This document shows, piece by piece, positions 10,474 through 21,800 of a stretch of 64,000 bases of DNA. Positions within the stretch are counted from its first letter, which is position 1. Each line of letters opens with the position of its first letter. A model generated the notes under the pieces. The model was not told the origin of the DNA. It did no database searches and saw only the letters and a list, made by a program, of their open reading frames with translations. Source of the DNA: Endomychus coccineus (lineage: Eukaryota > Arthropoda > Insecta > Coleoptera > Endomychidae). The stretch spans positions 43,910,306-43,974,305 of the forward strand of contig OY294070.1 in the NCBI GenBank assembly GCA_958510875.1, in the 5' to 3' direction. The position numbers and the translations under genes were made by a program.

Positions 10474-11936
10474 TTAACCTGCAATAGTATAAAATGCATT
10501 TATAACGATATATTTTTCAAAATTTTCCAATAAAAGTGTTTGCCTTCTTTCTGTAAAAATATGTTTGTACAAAGAAAAAGATCTTTCAACATCTACCGAT
10601 GTGATCTGGCAATATTTTAATTTGGGTAGTAAGTTATAAGGCCAAGGTATTACTTCGTTGGATGGTTTAGTATCAAAAATATTTTTGACTTCCATTAAAT
10701 ACTTAAGGCCTTCATTCTTTCCCACAATAACTTCGAGTTTACTTCTTACTTGATTTCCTACATCACCGGGAACTTTTTTGCATTTGTCGGAAAAAGTTTC
10801 AACAATATTAATTGATTCTCTCAAACTCATATTCCTACTTTCTAACGGAGTTATTATATCTGTTAAAACTAAAATTAAACTTGATAAAAACAAGTTCCTT
10901 GGCTAAATTTACATTTTTGAATACTGCTGGACTTTGCACTACACACTGTGAATTGTCTTCTAAATCTAAAACTATGTCTTTAATGGCTTCAAAATGGTTT
11001 GCGTAGAATATCGCGGCCTTAATTCATGTTCCCCATCGAGTAATTACGGGCTCTGGAGGTAAACTAACTCCTGGCAATTTCTCTCTATAGATCTGCACTC
11101 TTAGAGGTGCTTTCAAAAACACTTTCTTTACATTTGAAATTAATTTGTTCACCAAGGGATATGCTGTTCTAATAGTTTCTGCAACTCTGTTTATCCCGTG
11201 TAAAAGGCAAGTGACATGTACCATATTGGGATAAAATATTTTTAAGTTTTGGCCTACTTTAATCATATACGACGCTGCGTCTGACAAAAACACTAAAAAC
11301 TTCTCTACTGGAACTGGATTTGGTAAAAAAAAATTTAATAGACTGCTGAATAAATCGAGTTACGGTCACATTATTTGTTTTGTCTAACTGTTTAGAAAAT
11401 ATTAAATATGGCTTCCCTGGCTCATTTTCTTGAAGCCCTCCAATAATAAGATGTGCGATATATCGACCACATGAGTCTGTGCTTTCATCAACAATAATAT
11501 AAAAATGTTCATCGCCCAGTGAAACTTTAATTTCTTCCAATACGGTTTCGTATACTGTTTGCACATACTTCTTCATAAGTGTGGATTCGTCAGGGATGTT
11601 TTGATTACAATATTTTTGGAAAAAATCTCTGAATTGTGTATTTTGCAGTTTCTTCAAAGGTATATTTGTTGCGACTAAAGCTTTGCATAAGTCTTGATGA
11701 AACACCTCCTTTTCACTCTTTGGTTTGACATTTTGAAATGCGGTTTGCACACACTGCTGAACAGGCACAGATTTATTTTTCTGCAACTTAGCTTTATGCA
11801 TAGTTGTTTCCAAGTGTTGATCAATTTGGAACTTCTTTTCACAAACAATGATTTTGGCACAAACTTTGCAAAACACTTCATCCCCACTAAACTCCAACTC
11901 AGGAAAATTTTTAATCCATGAAGCGACTTTCGGCAT
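10474..11936 (-). pseudogene. CGBP1-like hAT transposase relic
   Basis: Read on the minus strand from 11936. The N-terminal part has a finger-like CKVC with H-x4-H (DQHLETTMHK) as in CGG-repeat-binding-protein-1-related transposases, then FQKYCNQNIPDESTLMKKYV and the catalytic-core sequence YIIVDESTDSCGRYIA. The middle (11024-11293) has [12 protein letters not shown] and [11 protein letters not shown], the conserved C-x2-H. The C-terminal part (10474-10893) holds the dimerisation region with VDVERSFSLYK. The three parts lie in different frames or are separated by stops, so the gene is broken at two or more sites. It is of a different hAT lineage from the enclosing element's transposase. Confidence 0.75.
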
Positions 11937-12046
11937 TTTAGGCGTTTGAAATAAATATTTCCGAAATCACTATTTTCACACTGGAATCTATCGACAAACT
12001 AAACTATACAATATAAATACAAAAGAAGAGACCACATTTGCTCTCC

Positions 12047-12290
12047 AATTAGGCACCGAAAAGAAACAAGACAAGAAGGTACACTTGGCGTCGGTACTTT
12101 GAAGTCCGAACTATAAAAGCAAGCCGCCGCATTCCAACTAGACCACGAAAAAAGAAAGTTTTGTTATGAATTCATTCGCGCACCGAACAGAAGTTGCTGT
12201 TCGGTGACAATACTTACTACCACCGAACACGACTTGGCACCACCAGCTTCAAGTGAACCTTCTTGTCTTGTTTCTGTTCGGTGAATTAGG
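12047..12290. repeat. Inverted repeat in the nested hAT
   Basis: AATTAGGCACCGAAAAG with GAAACAAGACAAGAAGG near 12047-12085 recurs inverted at about 12255-12290, with CACCGAAC words between. It could be a small further insertion or an extended subterminal repeat; it has no coding potential. Confidence 0.5.
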
Positions 12291-12576
12291 CAAGCTGATT
12301 ACTTGGAAATTCCTAAAAATCCAATAAATGCCGGCAATAAACCATATAATAATAAAATGGGTCCATAAACCATATAATAATAAAACCTACCCACCTTTTA
12401 AATTATTTCAATTATCTGCAAGGGTCGCACTTAATCTTTTGATGAAACGAAAAACATAAAAATATGCACACAAATTTTATTTTTGCCGAAATATGCAATT
12501 TTTTATGAAATTTGTAAAAATATGCAAAATATGCAAATATATGCACTTTGCATATATTCCGCCGTTTACTAATAAC

Positions 12577-13629
12577 TATACCACCCCGGACAGTAGCTTC
12601 TTCAAACAAATATAGGTACAAAGTACTGTTAGTGAAAATATACTTACATTTGTATTAAATTAGTGAAATCAAACTTTCAATATTTATTTTATTTAAGCTC
12701 AGAATGGATTTTCATCATGTAAAGGCTGATTATATTTGATTTTATTCTTTAGTTTATTGCTTTGATTTTCTAAATATATTAATAATGTATATGTTATGTC
12801 ATTGTTCGTAATAAAGAAACATGTTCTTTCTATGTAACTTTTGTAATTTTCTTTTATTATTTAAGCCATTTGTCAGTATATCAATTAACAGGTTAACAGT
12901 GAATAATTAGTACCGAAACGCTCGCGCTCGAGCACTCTTTTCGTTATCTGAATAGACGAATATCGCATACTACGAATACCGTGATCACGATCACTGTTTA
13001 AAATCACCGTGACTGAAAAGTAGCAATCACTGTTCACGCCGTGATTGAGAAATCACGATATTGCTCATCTCTAAAACAGATTCCTGTTAAATGATATCAT
13101 TCTGCACCATTATTTCTTGGAATGTGCACATTCAAATGACGTGACTACGATTTCTCTATTGTACTCCGAAACAGCTCGTTGTGATGGGGTATTGGATAGC
13201 TTTATTCATAATTTTTTTCTTTGAACATTTCTCGATTTCTTCATGATATTTTGCAAATTTCGATTTTTTGAAAAATTATTGATACTCTTATCTGACGTCT
13301 CTATGACGAACCGTTTCCGAAAAATCGATTCAAAATGTTCATGTGTCTTGTATACGTTTCCATTAACTGAAAACTAAATTTCTAAATTGTGGAAGATGGC
13401 TATGGAAAATGAAGATCTGTATGTTTATCAAATTCTTCATATTCCACAAACTAATAATTTATTTGAAAAGTAGTCATTTTCGACACTCTACAATTTAATA
13501 ATTATCACTTACACTTTATATACTTTTTTATAGGTTCAATCGAATGACACTCAGCTTTCGAGCTAATTCGAAAACAAGGAGATATAAAATATTCCACAAT
13601 CAATAAATTTTCACCTGTCATAATGGTAG
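12577..13629. other. hAT 3' end and remainder of the intron
   Basis: The right part of the outer hAT, with AATCACGGTGA-type subterminal repeats at 12985-13060, then intron sequence from 13082 to the TAG acceptor at 13628-13629. No gene seen. Confidence 0.5.
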
Positions 13630-15431
13630 GGTCTTCATCTAAGGTCAAAGAAATGATACCGACGCCTTGTCCTTACTGCAAGGGAATTTATTGTAGTAAG
13701 AATATTAAAAACCACATCAGACTGTTCTGTAAGCATAGGAAATATAAGACGACTATTCATGCAGCAATTGCAAAGAAGTTACGTTTGAAATGTATTTCTT
13801 CTGATATTCCGGATGACGTACTTGAAATTTTGAGTCTAATTAGAGCCGAGGATACCATACAGTTAGTAATCAAAGATTCTCTTATTATGTGTTATGCACA
13901 AAAAATGGCAATAAAACAAACACTCTCTTTCTATTCACTTTAATAATATGATAGCTAGTCATTTACGGACTTTTGCCAAGTTAGTGGCAACTATGAGAAC
14001 AATTGATAAATCTATATTATACGTGAAAGATATTCTACATTCGAGCCAGTACAAAAATTTTGTCGAGGCTGTTCATATTTTGGCGGGTCTATCAAATGGA
14101 ATATTTTTACGTCCAACTGTTGCTGATTACGGTTGCAATTTGATGGGACATATTATTAAAGTTGCCCAATGCAAAGCTATTGTACAGAGTGACGAAACTT
14201 TTCAACACAATGTTCAACAATTTCACTACCTGCTGAAGCATAGTCAAAATGGAGACATAACCAAAATTGCTAGTGAAAGCAGAACTCGTCAACAAAGACA
14301 ACATATAGAAACATTGCCTACACTGGAAGCTATCCATAATTTGCTAAGAGTTATTAATCTTCGAGTTAATAAAAATTACGATGAATTGAAATCTAATGCA
14401 ACAGTACAATTTAACGAAATCCGTTTTGATTTCTTTAATGGTGTTCAACAGAAAGAGACCAGGAGATATTGAAAGGACTGGAATTATCGAATTTGATAAT
14501 ATACTTAAGGTTCAAAAAGAGGATATAGGAGGTTTGAATGACTTTGAGAAAGAGCAAGCCAATAATTTTGTTACGTTTACTACAAGAGGAAAGCTTGACC
14601 GAAAAGCTTCAATTTTATGTTCAAAAAGAAATTTGGAAAGTCTCGAATTACTAACTACATTGAGAGATAACGTTGGTTTACCTCCCTCAAATATTTATCT
14701 GTTTGCTAATCCCAAGAAGAAAAGGTTGCCTTATTTGAAAGCTAGTATGATACTCCAACAATTCTGTGAGGTGAATAATTTCAATTACAATTTATTCAAC
14801 CCAACAAAACTCAGAAAACAATTGGCAACCTTCACTGCGACTCTTCCTGACAATCAATAGTCTATAGTTAGTAACTTCATGGGTCATACCTTACCGATTC
14901 ACAATTCTATTTACAAACAACCACACTGGTATACACACATAGTCAATATGGGTCAAATTCTACAGAATGCTTGTGGTTTTATGCAGAATATTCAACAAGT
15001 ACAATTACCGCATGCAGATAACAGTACACGTGGCGAATTACACTCTTCTAGTAACAGCGTCCAGAGTGTGCGAGCATCAGTATATACTACAACTCAGGAT
15101 AAGGAACAAGAATGTAGAGAAGGAAACTCTTATTCTGGAGATAATACTATTCATTCGAAGCCATGTTCCTCAAGAGTAATTGAAGATTCCGAACCCGAAA
15201 GTGTTAGGCCTGCAACTCCTCAAATTTCAACCAATTCTCGTCCATCCAAATGGATGACTCCTCAGAAGGTTACGGTTCGAAAAGCTTTTCGATTCTATCT
15301 CGATAATAATCTTATACCTGGGTCTACAGTTATTAAAAATATTTTAGAAACCACGGATCGCAAACATATCAACAAGTCTGTATTGCAAATTCGAACATGG
15401 ATTAGAAATCAATTGGCTATTAAATCGTCTG
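13630..15431 (+). pseudogene. YR-like (tyrosine-recombinase-related) main exon
   Basis: Starts at the acceptor at 13629 in phase 1, matching the 7430 donor, and ends at a GTAAGT donor in phase 1. Domains in order: a second zinc finger (CPYCKGIYCSKNIKNHIRLFC), a helical region with ISSDIPDDVLEIL, a core with HLRTFAKLV and GNGIF-type text, MVFNRKRPGDIERT, a TTRGKLDRK strand, then TKLRKQLATF and NFMGHTLPIHNSIYK. The last two resemble the R-box and the G-H plus Tyr-bearing segment of tyrosine recombinases. It ends with a W-M-T-P-Q-K domain. Lesions: frame changes at about 13.92-13.95 kb and 14.40-14.46 kb, and a TAG at 14858-14860. The relationship to recombinases is by family memory and is degenerate. 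Confidence 0.6.
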
Positions 15432-16381
15432 GTAAGTTTTAGTTAGGACAATTCATCCATTAATTAATGTATTGCTAAAAAAATGTATATTCTTCATCTG
15501 TTTTTTCTATACATATTTTGACACTACCTCTCCATCTATTTTACTGACAGCTATATAGACAAGACTTGAGTTTATGACTAAAGAAAGGAATATTTCAAAT
15601 CGTTTTTTACTTTGAAGTTCTTGATATTCCTACTCACCATGCTGTACACACACTAATTTTTTTAATGTAATTCAATAGACCTTAACAAGCTACGATATCA
15701 GCTCGTCAAGGAGACTCTAAAACGATCTTGATAAACATATAGTGTTCCGTAAAAAACCACATCTCTAGTATCTCTGTAATATTGCCATACATGTATATAA
15801 ACTATAATAATTTTGCTTTGTGTAGAATTATTTACTGTAGCTATCACGTTGAAAACCCTATGTTGCTATTTTCAAGGGCATAAAAGCTATTCAGATTTTT
15901 CAGTACACTGATTAACCCTGTATGTTTTAGACAGGAAAACCAATTTTCAAAATATCCCTTCTCTTTTTCTAAAGTCGCCGCAGTTATGAACCAACCTTTA
16001 TGAAAAACTTTCATATGACCTTATCAGCTTTCTTCTTTATATTTTTAATACTATTTGAAAATGTTGAGACATACCATTCTATCCGAAACAGTTATTTGTT
16101 CACGGTCTGCCATGTTCAGAATCTTGATTTGTAGATGCTAAAATCTCGGAACCGTTAAAATATGCAAATATTTGTCACATTTCATATTCCTAGATTAATA
16201 ATGTCAGAAAATATTTCGACTCGCAGCTTGTTCTGAATCCCATAGTACGCAACATAAATTTTCTACTGTACCCTCCAATACACTTTTTTTGTAAATCTTG
16301 GAGTAAAAAAAAATACTTGAGAACTTTAAATGTGTACACATTAACTGTTTAACAAGTAGTACATGTTTCGTAATATTTCAG
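15432..16381. other. Intron of the YR-like gene
   Basis: AT-rich, bounded by a GTAAGT donor at 15432 and a TTTCAG acceptor ending at 16381. Nothing else recognised. Confidence 0.6.
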
Positions 16382-16600
16382 GCTCACGCAGAAGGAAAAC
16401 TGGTTGGTCCACTCCTCAAAAACAAAGAATGAGGGAACTATTCAAAAACTTCTACAACGGTGAAGGTGCTACAAAATTTCCGGGTCAACGGGTGCTGAGC
16501 GGTGCAATAGACAGGAGCCATTGTTAAGAAACAAATCTGCTAATGTTATTAGAAGCTTTTTGCAACATGATTTCAAATATATCAAATGGCAGAAGTCACA
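16382..16600 (+). pseudogene. Last exon of YR-like gene, duplicated domain
   Basis: Phase 1 at the acceptor agrees with the preceding donor. The encoded segment begins RRKTGWSTPQKQRMRELF and parallels WMTPQKVTVRKAFRFYL in the previous exon, so a C-terminal domain of about 60 residues is present twice, probably by exon duplication between phase-1 introns. The frame stops at about 16524, but another frame continues with NKSANVIRSFLQHDF, which aligns with the end of the first copy; a single indel has broken this exon. Confidence 0.5.
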
Positions 16601-16889
16601 ACATAATATATAATGTACCTATATATGTGAATAATATGTTAAACATTAATATCAATTTTTGCAGATCCGTAAGCCAGTACATATATTTTCGATTTGTTGA
16701 ATTTTGAGCGTTTTGAGTTTTGCAACATCAATTCAATTATGAATTTTTTTTGACGTTCTATACACGTAATATCACGTTCTCCTTGCACACAGTGATATAT
16801 TTTGTAACTTTTACGACATCCCAATATTTTGTAATGAACTATAAAAGTGTTCAATACTGTGGAGTGTGGATACTCTGAAACAATATAAA
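16601..16889. other. Spacer, nothing recognised
   Basis: AT-rich sequence without a supported gene. Confidence 0.4.
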
Positions 16890-17045
16890 TAAGAGATAAT
16901 CGACCTTATCCACTAAATTACTATTAGTACTAAGGACCTTTCAGCTACCGAGTCGAAAACTATTCACTTCGATGATGACCACTTGGTAGTCGAAAAGTCC
17001 TTAGTACTGATAATATTTTAGTGAATAAGGGTGATTATTTCGTAT
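16890..17045. repeat. Near-perfect palindrome of about 155 bp
   Basis: ACCTTATCCACTAAATTACT followed by AGTACTAAGGAC recurs inverted as GTCCTTAGTACT and AGTGAATAAGGGT around a short centre (about 16960-16985). It could form a long hairpin, as in a small palindromic MITE. Confidence 0.6.
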
Positions 17046-17454
17046 TTATACCATTACTTTGTAATGAAAAACAAAAATTGACTTGAGTTTTTCCATTTCG
17101 TTACTATTATTGGACGGATGTCTGTCGTGAATCATGTTAACGCGTGCAATGAAGGGAGTGTAGTTTAGGGATTTGGTCTCTCTGAACTTATGTCAATATG
17201 ACCTAGATTTTATGTTACTCTGACTAATGATTCTGAAATCATTTAATTTTGGTCAAACTCGTTACCAATTGTATTCTTATGTTTGCATTGTCAATTAGTC
17301 ATTTAGTTTTTGAGTAATGTATTTGTCATGTTCGTTCATATTCTATAGTTATTCTACAGGTAACGAAAAAGTGAAGCACGATATTCAAAATTCGAGTTTG
17401 TAACCATACCGCTAAAACAAGTATGTAAGTATATCAAGAAAGCTTTATTTCAAA

Positions 17455-17660
17455 ATAGTTGTAGCCGCCATATTCATTGTCACAACGACGCAGTGACCTA
17501 TTCCTGAAACTCTAACAAATCGAAAGCAAAAAACCGCATTCAAATCCGTCTTACTGTTCAAATTTTTCGAACTTTGGCCGTTTTTAGTGCTTCGTTTCCG
17601 CGACTAGTACAGGATTACCGGTCACTGTGTCGTCTTGAAAACTGATACGACGGCGACGGC
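17455..17660. repeat. Diverged inverted repeat of about 200 bp
   Basis: CACAACGACGCAGTGACC near 17478 is matched inverted by GGTCACTGTGTCGTCTTG near 17620, with weaker pairing outside. It is compatible with a small TIR element. No ends or TSD were defined. Confidence 0.45.
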
Positions 17661-17776
17661 CACAATTATTTGAATAAAAACCTTTTCAAATTTACTAGCT
17701 CACTTGTTTCAGATTTTCCCCTTGTTATGGTCATAAGCCCTCATTTTGAATTTTCTGCATCACTCTTAGTAACCTT

Positions 17777-17962
17777 CCTCTATTATTCTACGTAGTTTTA
17801 GCAAATTCGTTAATGTCTGAGTTTTTGTTAATTTTTTATAATTTTGTCATTATTCAATCAAATTATTGTGATCCCCCTCTATTATTTTACGTAGTTTTAG
17901 AAAATTCGTTAATGTCTGAGTTTTTGTTAATTTTTTATAATTTTGTTATTATTCAATCAAAT
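17777..17962 (+). repeat. 99-bp direct duplication
   Basis: The unit starting CCTCTATTATT at 17777 is repeated at 17876 with a handful of changes. The open frame across it only reads through the repeat. Confidence 0.8.
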
Positions 17963-17975
17963 GCAACATTTCTAA

Positions 17976-18897
17976 CATTTGTTATTTTTATTTCTATTCC
18001 CTGTTGACTTAATTCGAATACTTCTGCGAAAAAATTATTTTTCATGAAAATGAATTTGAATTTTCAAAGTTAAGTTTTGACATTCTACTTTAATATAATC
18101 ATCAATCCCTTTATGTAGGGAATAAAACTACTATATTTTATAAATTAAAATTGTTCACCAATTCAATTTCACCTCTTAAATCATATTCTAAAATATGTTT
18201 TAGTTTAGGTAGAAAAGATATATTAAATAAATTCAAGTTCCGAATATAGTAATTCTATACACATATTAAAAGTGGCGTTACAAATTTCGAAGAAAATTAA
18301 TATCGATTATACTTGAACCTGAAAAATTAAAATTTGGTACACGTAGTGAGTGTACCAAGAACATTAATGAACAGTAAGTAGAGTTCAATTGTGACATTTT
18401 ACAATGTTGATGAGGGATGGAGAACCATTAAATTGTCACTGAACTTTTTGATTAGTTGAAGGACTTATTTTAATTATTACTTCATTCTACGGGGAACATA
18501 ATTCTGAAACTTTTTTTACTCTTGATATTTTATAAAAAACTACTGTTTTCAACAGAAGCTGGAATAAGCAAAACCACGTATTGTAGCTGTGTTATTTGAA
18601 ATCATCGAAAATTAAAAAGGCGGCTATGAAATTAAACATGACCTTTTTTGATTCCATGTCTGTATTATCAGAAACATTATCGTCAATTTTTTCCGTATTA
18701 TGTTACTGTATCTATCCATTTTTGGATGTTTTTATCTATCTTACGACTTTGTCTTTATTCGGGTATTGATGATTTCTCAATTGTGTCTGACTATTGATTG
18801 AGAATCGGTAGATAATTCTGTTCTCTATACGGAGCGGAGGTACTGTTATAAGTGAATCTTTTTCATCTTCGAAAATAGGCATATGGAACGTGTATTT
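17976..18897. other. AT-rich spacer before the satellite
   Basis: No supported gene, RNA or mobile element. Confidence 0.4.
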
Positions 18898-21800
18898 GAC
18901 GTTAAATAGTTTTGAAAATTGGATGATGTCCAATAGTGAATTCAAAAAAATTGACAAACTGTTCTCTCATTCAGCATGAACCACGATAGAATTTTCAATA
19001 TACTACCGTATTTTCGATACACAATGAGTATACAATCAATATCAATTTCCGATAAACTAAATGTCTTCTCCTGCTAGAAGTTGTATTTGCCAAAATAGTT
19101 GGCTTTCGAGTTTTCAACATTTCATGTTTGCGATGGCTAATTGTTATTTGCAAAAAATCAATGGACATTGTTCCTTGAATAAGTATCTTGTGAGTACGTT
19201 CAACAGTAACAAGCTGAAATCGTTTTTCTCACGACCTCACATAGCGCTTGTTATAGGGCTTTCGTGGTTTAAAAGTATAAAATAGAAGGATACGCGTAGT
19301 TTTCACCAACTTCTACTATTGATGATCTGATTATTCTACTAAAGTAGGCCTATAACTGGACAGAATATAATACACTTATTTATTTACCTTGGATACTTGA
19401 ATATAATATAATAATTGTGAATTACTAGTCTAGATGGAACCTTGAAAATGATTTCATCAAATTTAAGAGACATTGCATAATAAAAAGAACGTTTTTCACA
19501 TTCGTATCAACGTTAAATAGTTTTAAAAATTGGATGATGTCCAATAGTGAATTCAAAAAAGTTGACAAATTATTCCCTCATTCAGTATGAACTACGATAG
19601 AATTTTCAATATACGGCCGCATCTTCAATACACAATGAGTGTACAATCAATGTCAATTTCCGATAAACTAAAGATTTTCTTCTACTAGAAGTTGTATTTG
19701 TTAAATGTCTGCAATGACTACTTTTTATTTGCAGAAAATCAATGGGCATTGTTCATTGAGTAAGTATCTTGTGAGTACGTTCAACAGCAACAAACTGAAA
19801 TTGTTTTTTTTTCTCACGACCATTCTATGTAATTTGTTCGTTGCGCAATATATATGAAAGTTGTACGGCTTAGAACATAGAGGGGTGTTTTTAGCGTTAA
19901 ATGATAAAACCTGAATAGCATATAATTAATTTGAAACTCTATAAGGAATATGTATAATAATAATAACTTCTCAGAGGTGATCTGATTACTCCACTAAATA
20001 CTCTGGGTGTCAGGTTTTGTAGGCCAATACCTGGGCGTAATACAGTTGAATACTTTACAACATAATAATTCTAAATAGCTAGTCTATATGGAAATTTAAA
20101 AATAATTTCATCAAATTTGAAAGACATTGCAATATATAATGAATGTTTTTCACATTCCTATCAACGTTAAATAGTTTTAAAAACTAAATGATGTCCAATA
20201 GTGAATTCAAAAAAGTTGACAAATTATTCCTTCATTCAGTATGAACTACGATAGAATGTTCAATATACGGCCTCATCTTCAATACACAATGAGTGTACAA
20301 TCAATGTCAATTTCCGATAAACTAAAGCTTTTCTTCTACTAGAAGTTGTATTTGTTAAATGTCTGCAATAACTACTTTTTATTTGCAGAAAATCAATGGG
20401 CATTGTTCATTGAGTAAGTATCTTGTGAGTATGTTCAACAGCAACAAACTGAAATTGTTTTTTTTGTCTCACGACCATTCTATGTAATTTGTTCGTTGCG
20501 CAATATATATGAAAGTTGTACGGCTTAGAACATAGAGGGGTGTTTTTAGCGTTAAATGATAAAACCTGAATAGCATATAATTAATTTGAAACTCTATAAG
20601 AAATATGTATAATAATAATAATAATCTCGAGATAGTTCACATCGAGACGATTCCCTCGAAATATTTTACAGCAACTTCTCAGAGGAGATCTGATTACTCC
20701 ACTAAATACTCTGGGTGTCAGGTTTTGTAGGCCAATACCTGGGCGTAATACACTTGGATACTTTACAATATAATAATTCTAAATAGCTAGTCTACATGGA
20801 AATTTAAAAATAATTTCATCAAATTTGAAAGACATTGCAATATATAATGAATGTTTTTCACATTCCTATCAACGTTAAATAGTTTTAAAAACTAGATGAT
20901 GTCCAATAGTGAATTCAAAAAAGTTGACAAATTATTCCCTCATTCAGTATGAACTACGATAGAATTTTCAATATACGGCCGCATCTTCAATACACCATGA
21001 GTGTACAATCAATGTCAATTTCCGATAAACTACAGATTTTCTTCTACTAGAAGTTGTATTTGTTAAATGTCTGCAATGACTACTTTTTATTTGCAGAAAA
21101 TCAATGGGCATTGTTCATTGAGTAAGTATCTTGTGAGTACGTTCAACAGCAACAAACTGAAAATGTTTTTTTTGTCTCACGACCATTCTATGTAATTTGT
21201 TCGTTGCGCAATATATATGAAAGTTGTACGGCTTAGAACATAGAGGGGTGTTTTTAGCGTTAAATGATAAAACCTGAATAGCATATAATTAATTTGAAAC
21301 TCTATAAGAAATATGTATAATAATAATAATAATCTCGAGATAGTTCACATCGAGACGAGTCCCTCGAAATATTTTACAGCAACTTCTCAGAGGAGATCTG
21401 ATTACTCCACTAAATAATCTGGGTGTCAGGTTTTGTAGGCCAATACCTGGGCGTAATACACTTGGATACTTTACAATATAATAATTCTAAATAGCTAGTC
21501 TACATGGAAATTTAAAAATAATTTCATCAAATTTGAAAGACATTACAATATATAATGAATGTTTTTCACATTCCTATCAACGTTAAATAGTTTTAAAAAC
21601 TAGATGATGTCCAATAGTGAATTCAAAAAAGTTGACAAATTATTCCCTCATTCAGTATGAACTACGATAGAATTTTCAATATACGGCCGCATCTTCAATA
21701 CACCATGAGTGTACAATCAATGTCAATTTCCGATAAACTACAGATTTTCTTCTACTAGAAGTTGTATTTGTTAAATGTCTGCAATGACTACTTTTTATTT

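Larger units (their letters stand above)
10271..12568 (-). mobile_element. Second hAT element nested in the first
   Basis: The ends are TAAAGGGCGGAATATATGCA and its near-exact inverse ending TTCCGCCGTTTA, flanked by exact 8-bp duplications CTAATAAC (10263-10270 and 12569-12576). Subterminal regions are packed with repeated ATATGCA words on both sides, likely transposase-binding sites. It carries a minus-strand transposase relic and a 240-bp inverted repeat at its right side. Its insertion point is downstream of the host element's transposase stop codon. Confidence 0.85.
7799..13073 (+). mobile_element. hAT DNA transposon with 8-bp TSD
   Basis: The ends are TAGAGATGAG and CTCATCTCTA, and subterminal inverted sequence rich in AATCACGGTGA words extends further inward. 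The flanks are exact 8-bp copies, AAACAGAT at 7791-7798 and 13074-13081, the size expected for hAT. It contains its own BED-finger transposase gene (8171-10137) and a second, younger hAT element (10271-12568). Removing the insert leaves a 1-kb intron of the surrounding gene. The perfect TSD points to recent insertion, yet the transposase has a frameshift and a stop. Confidence 0.9.
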
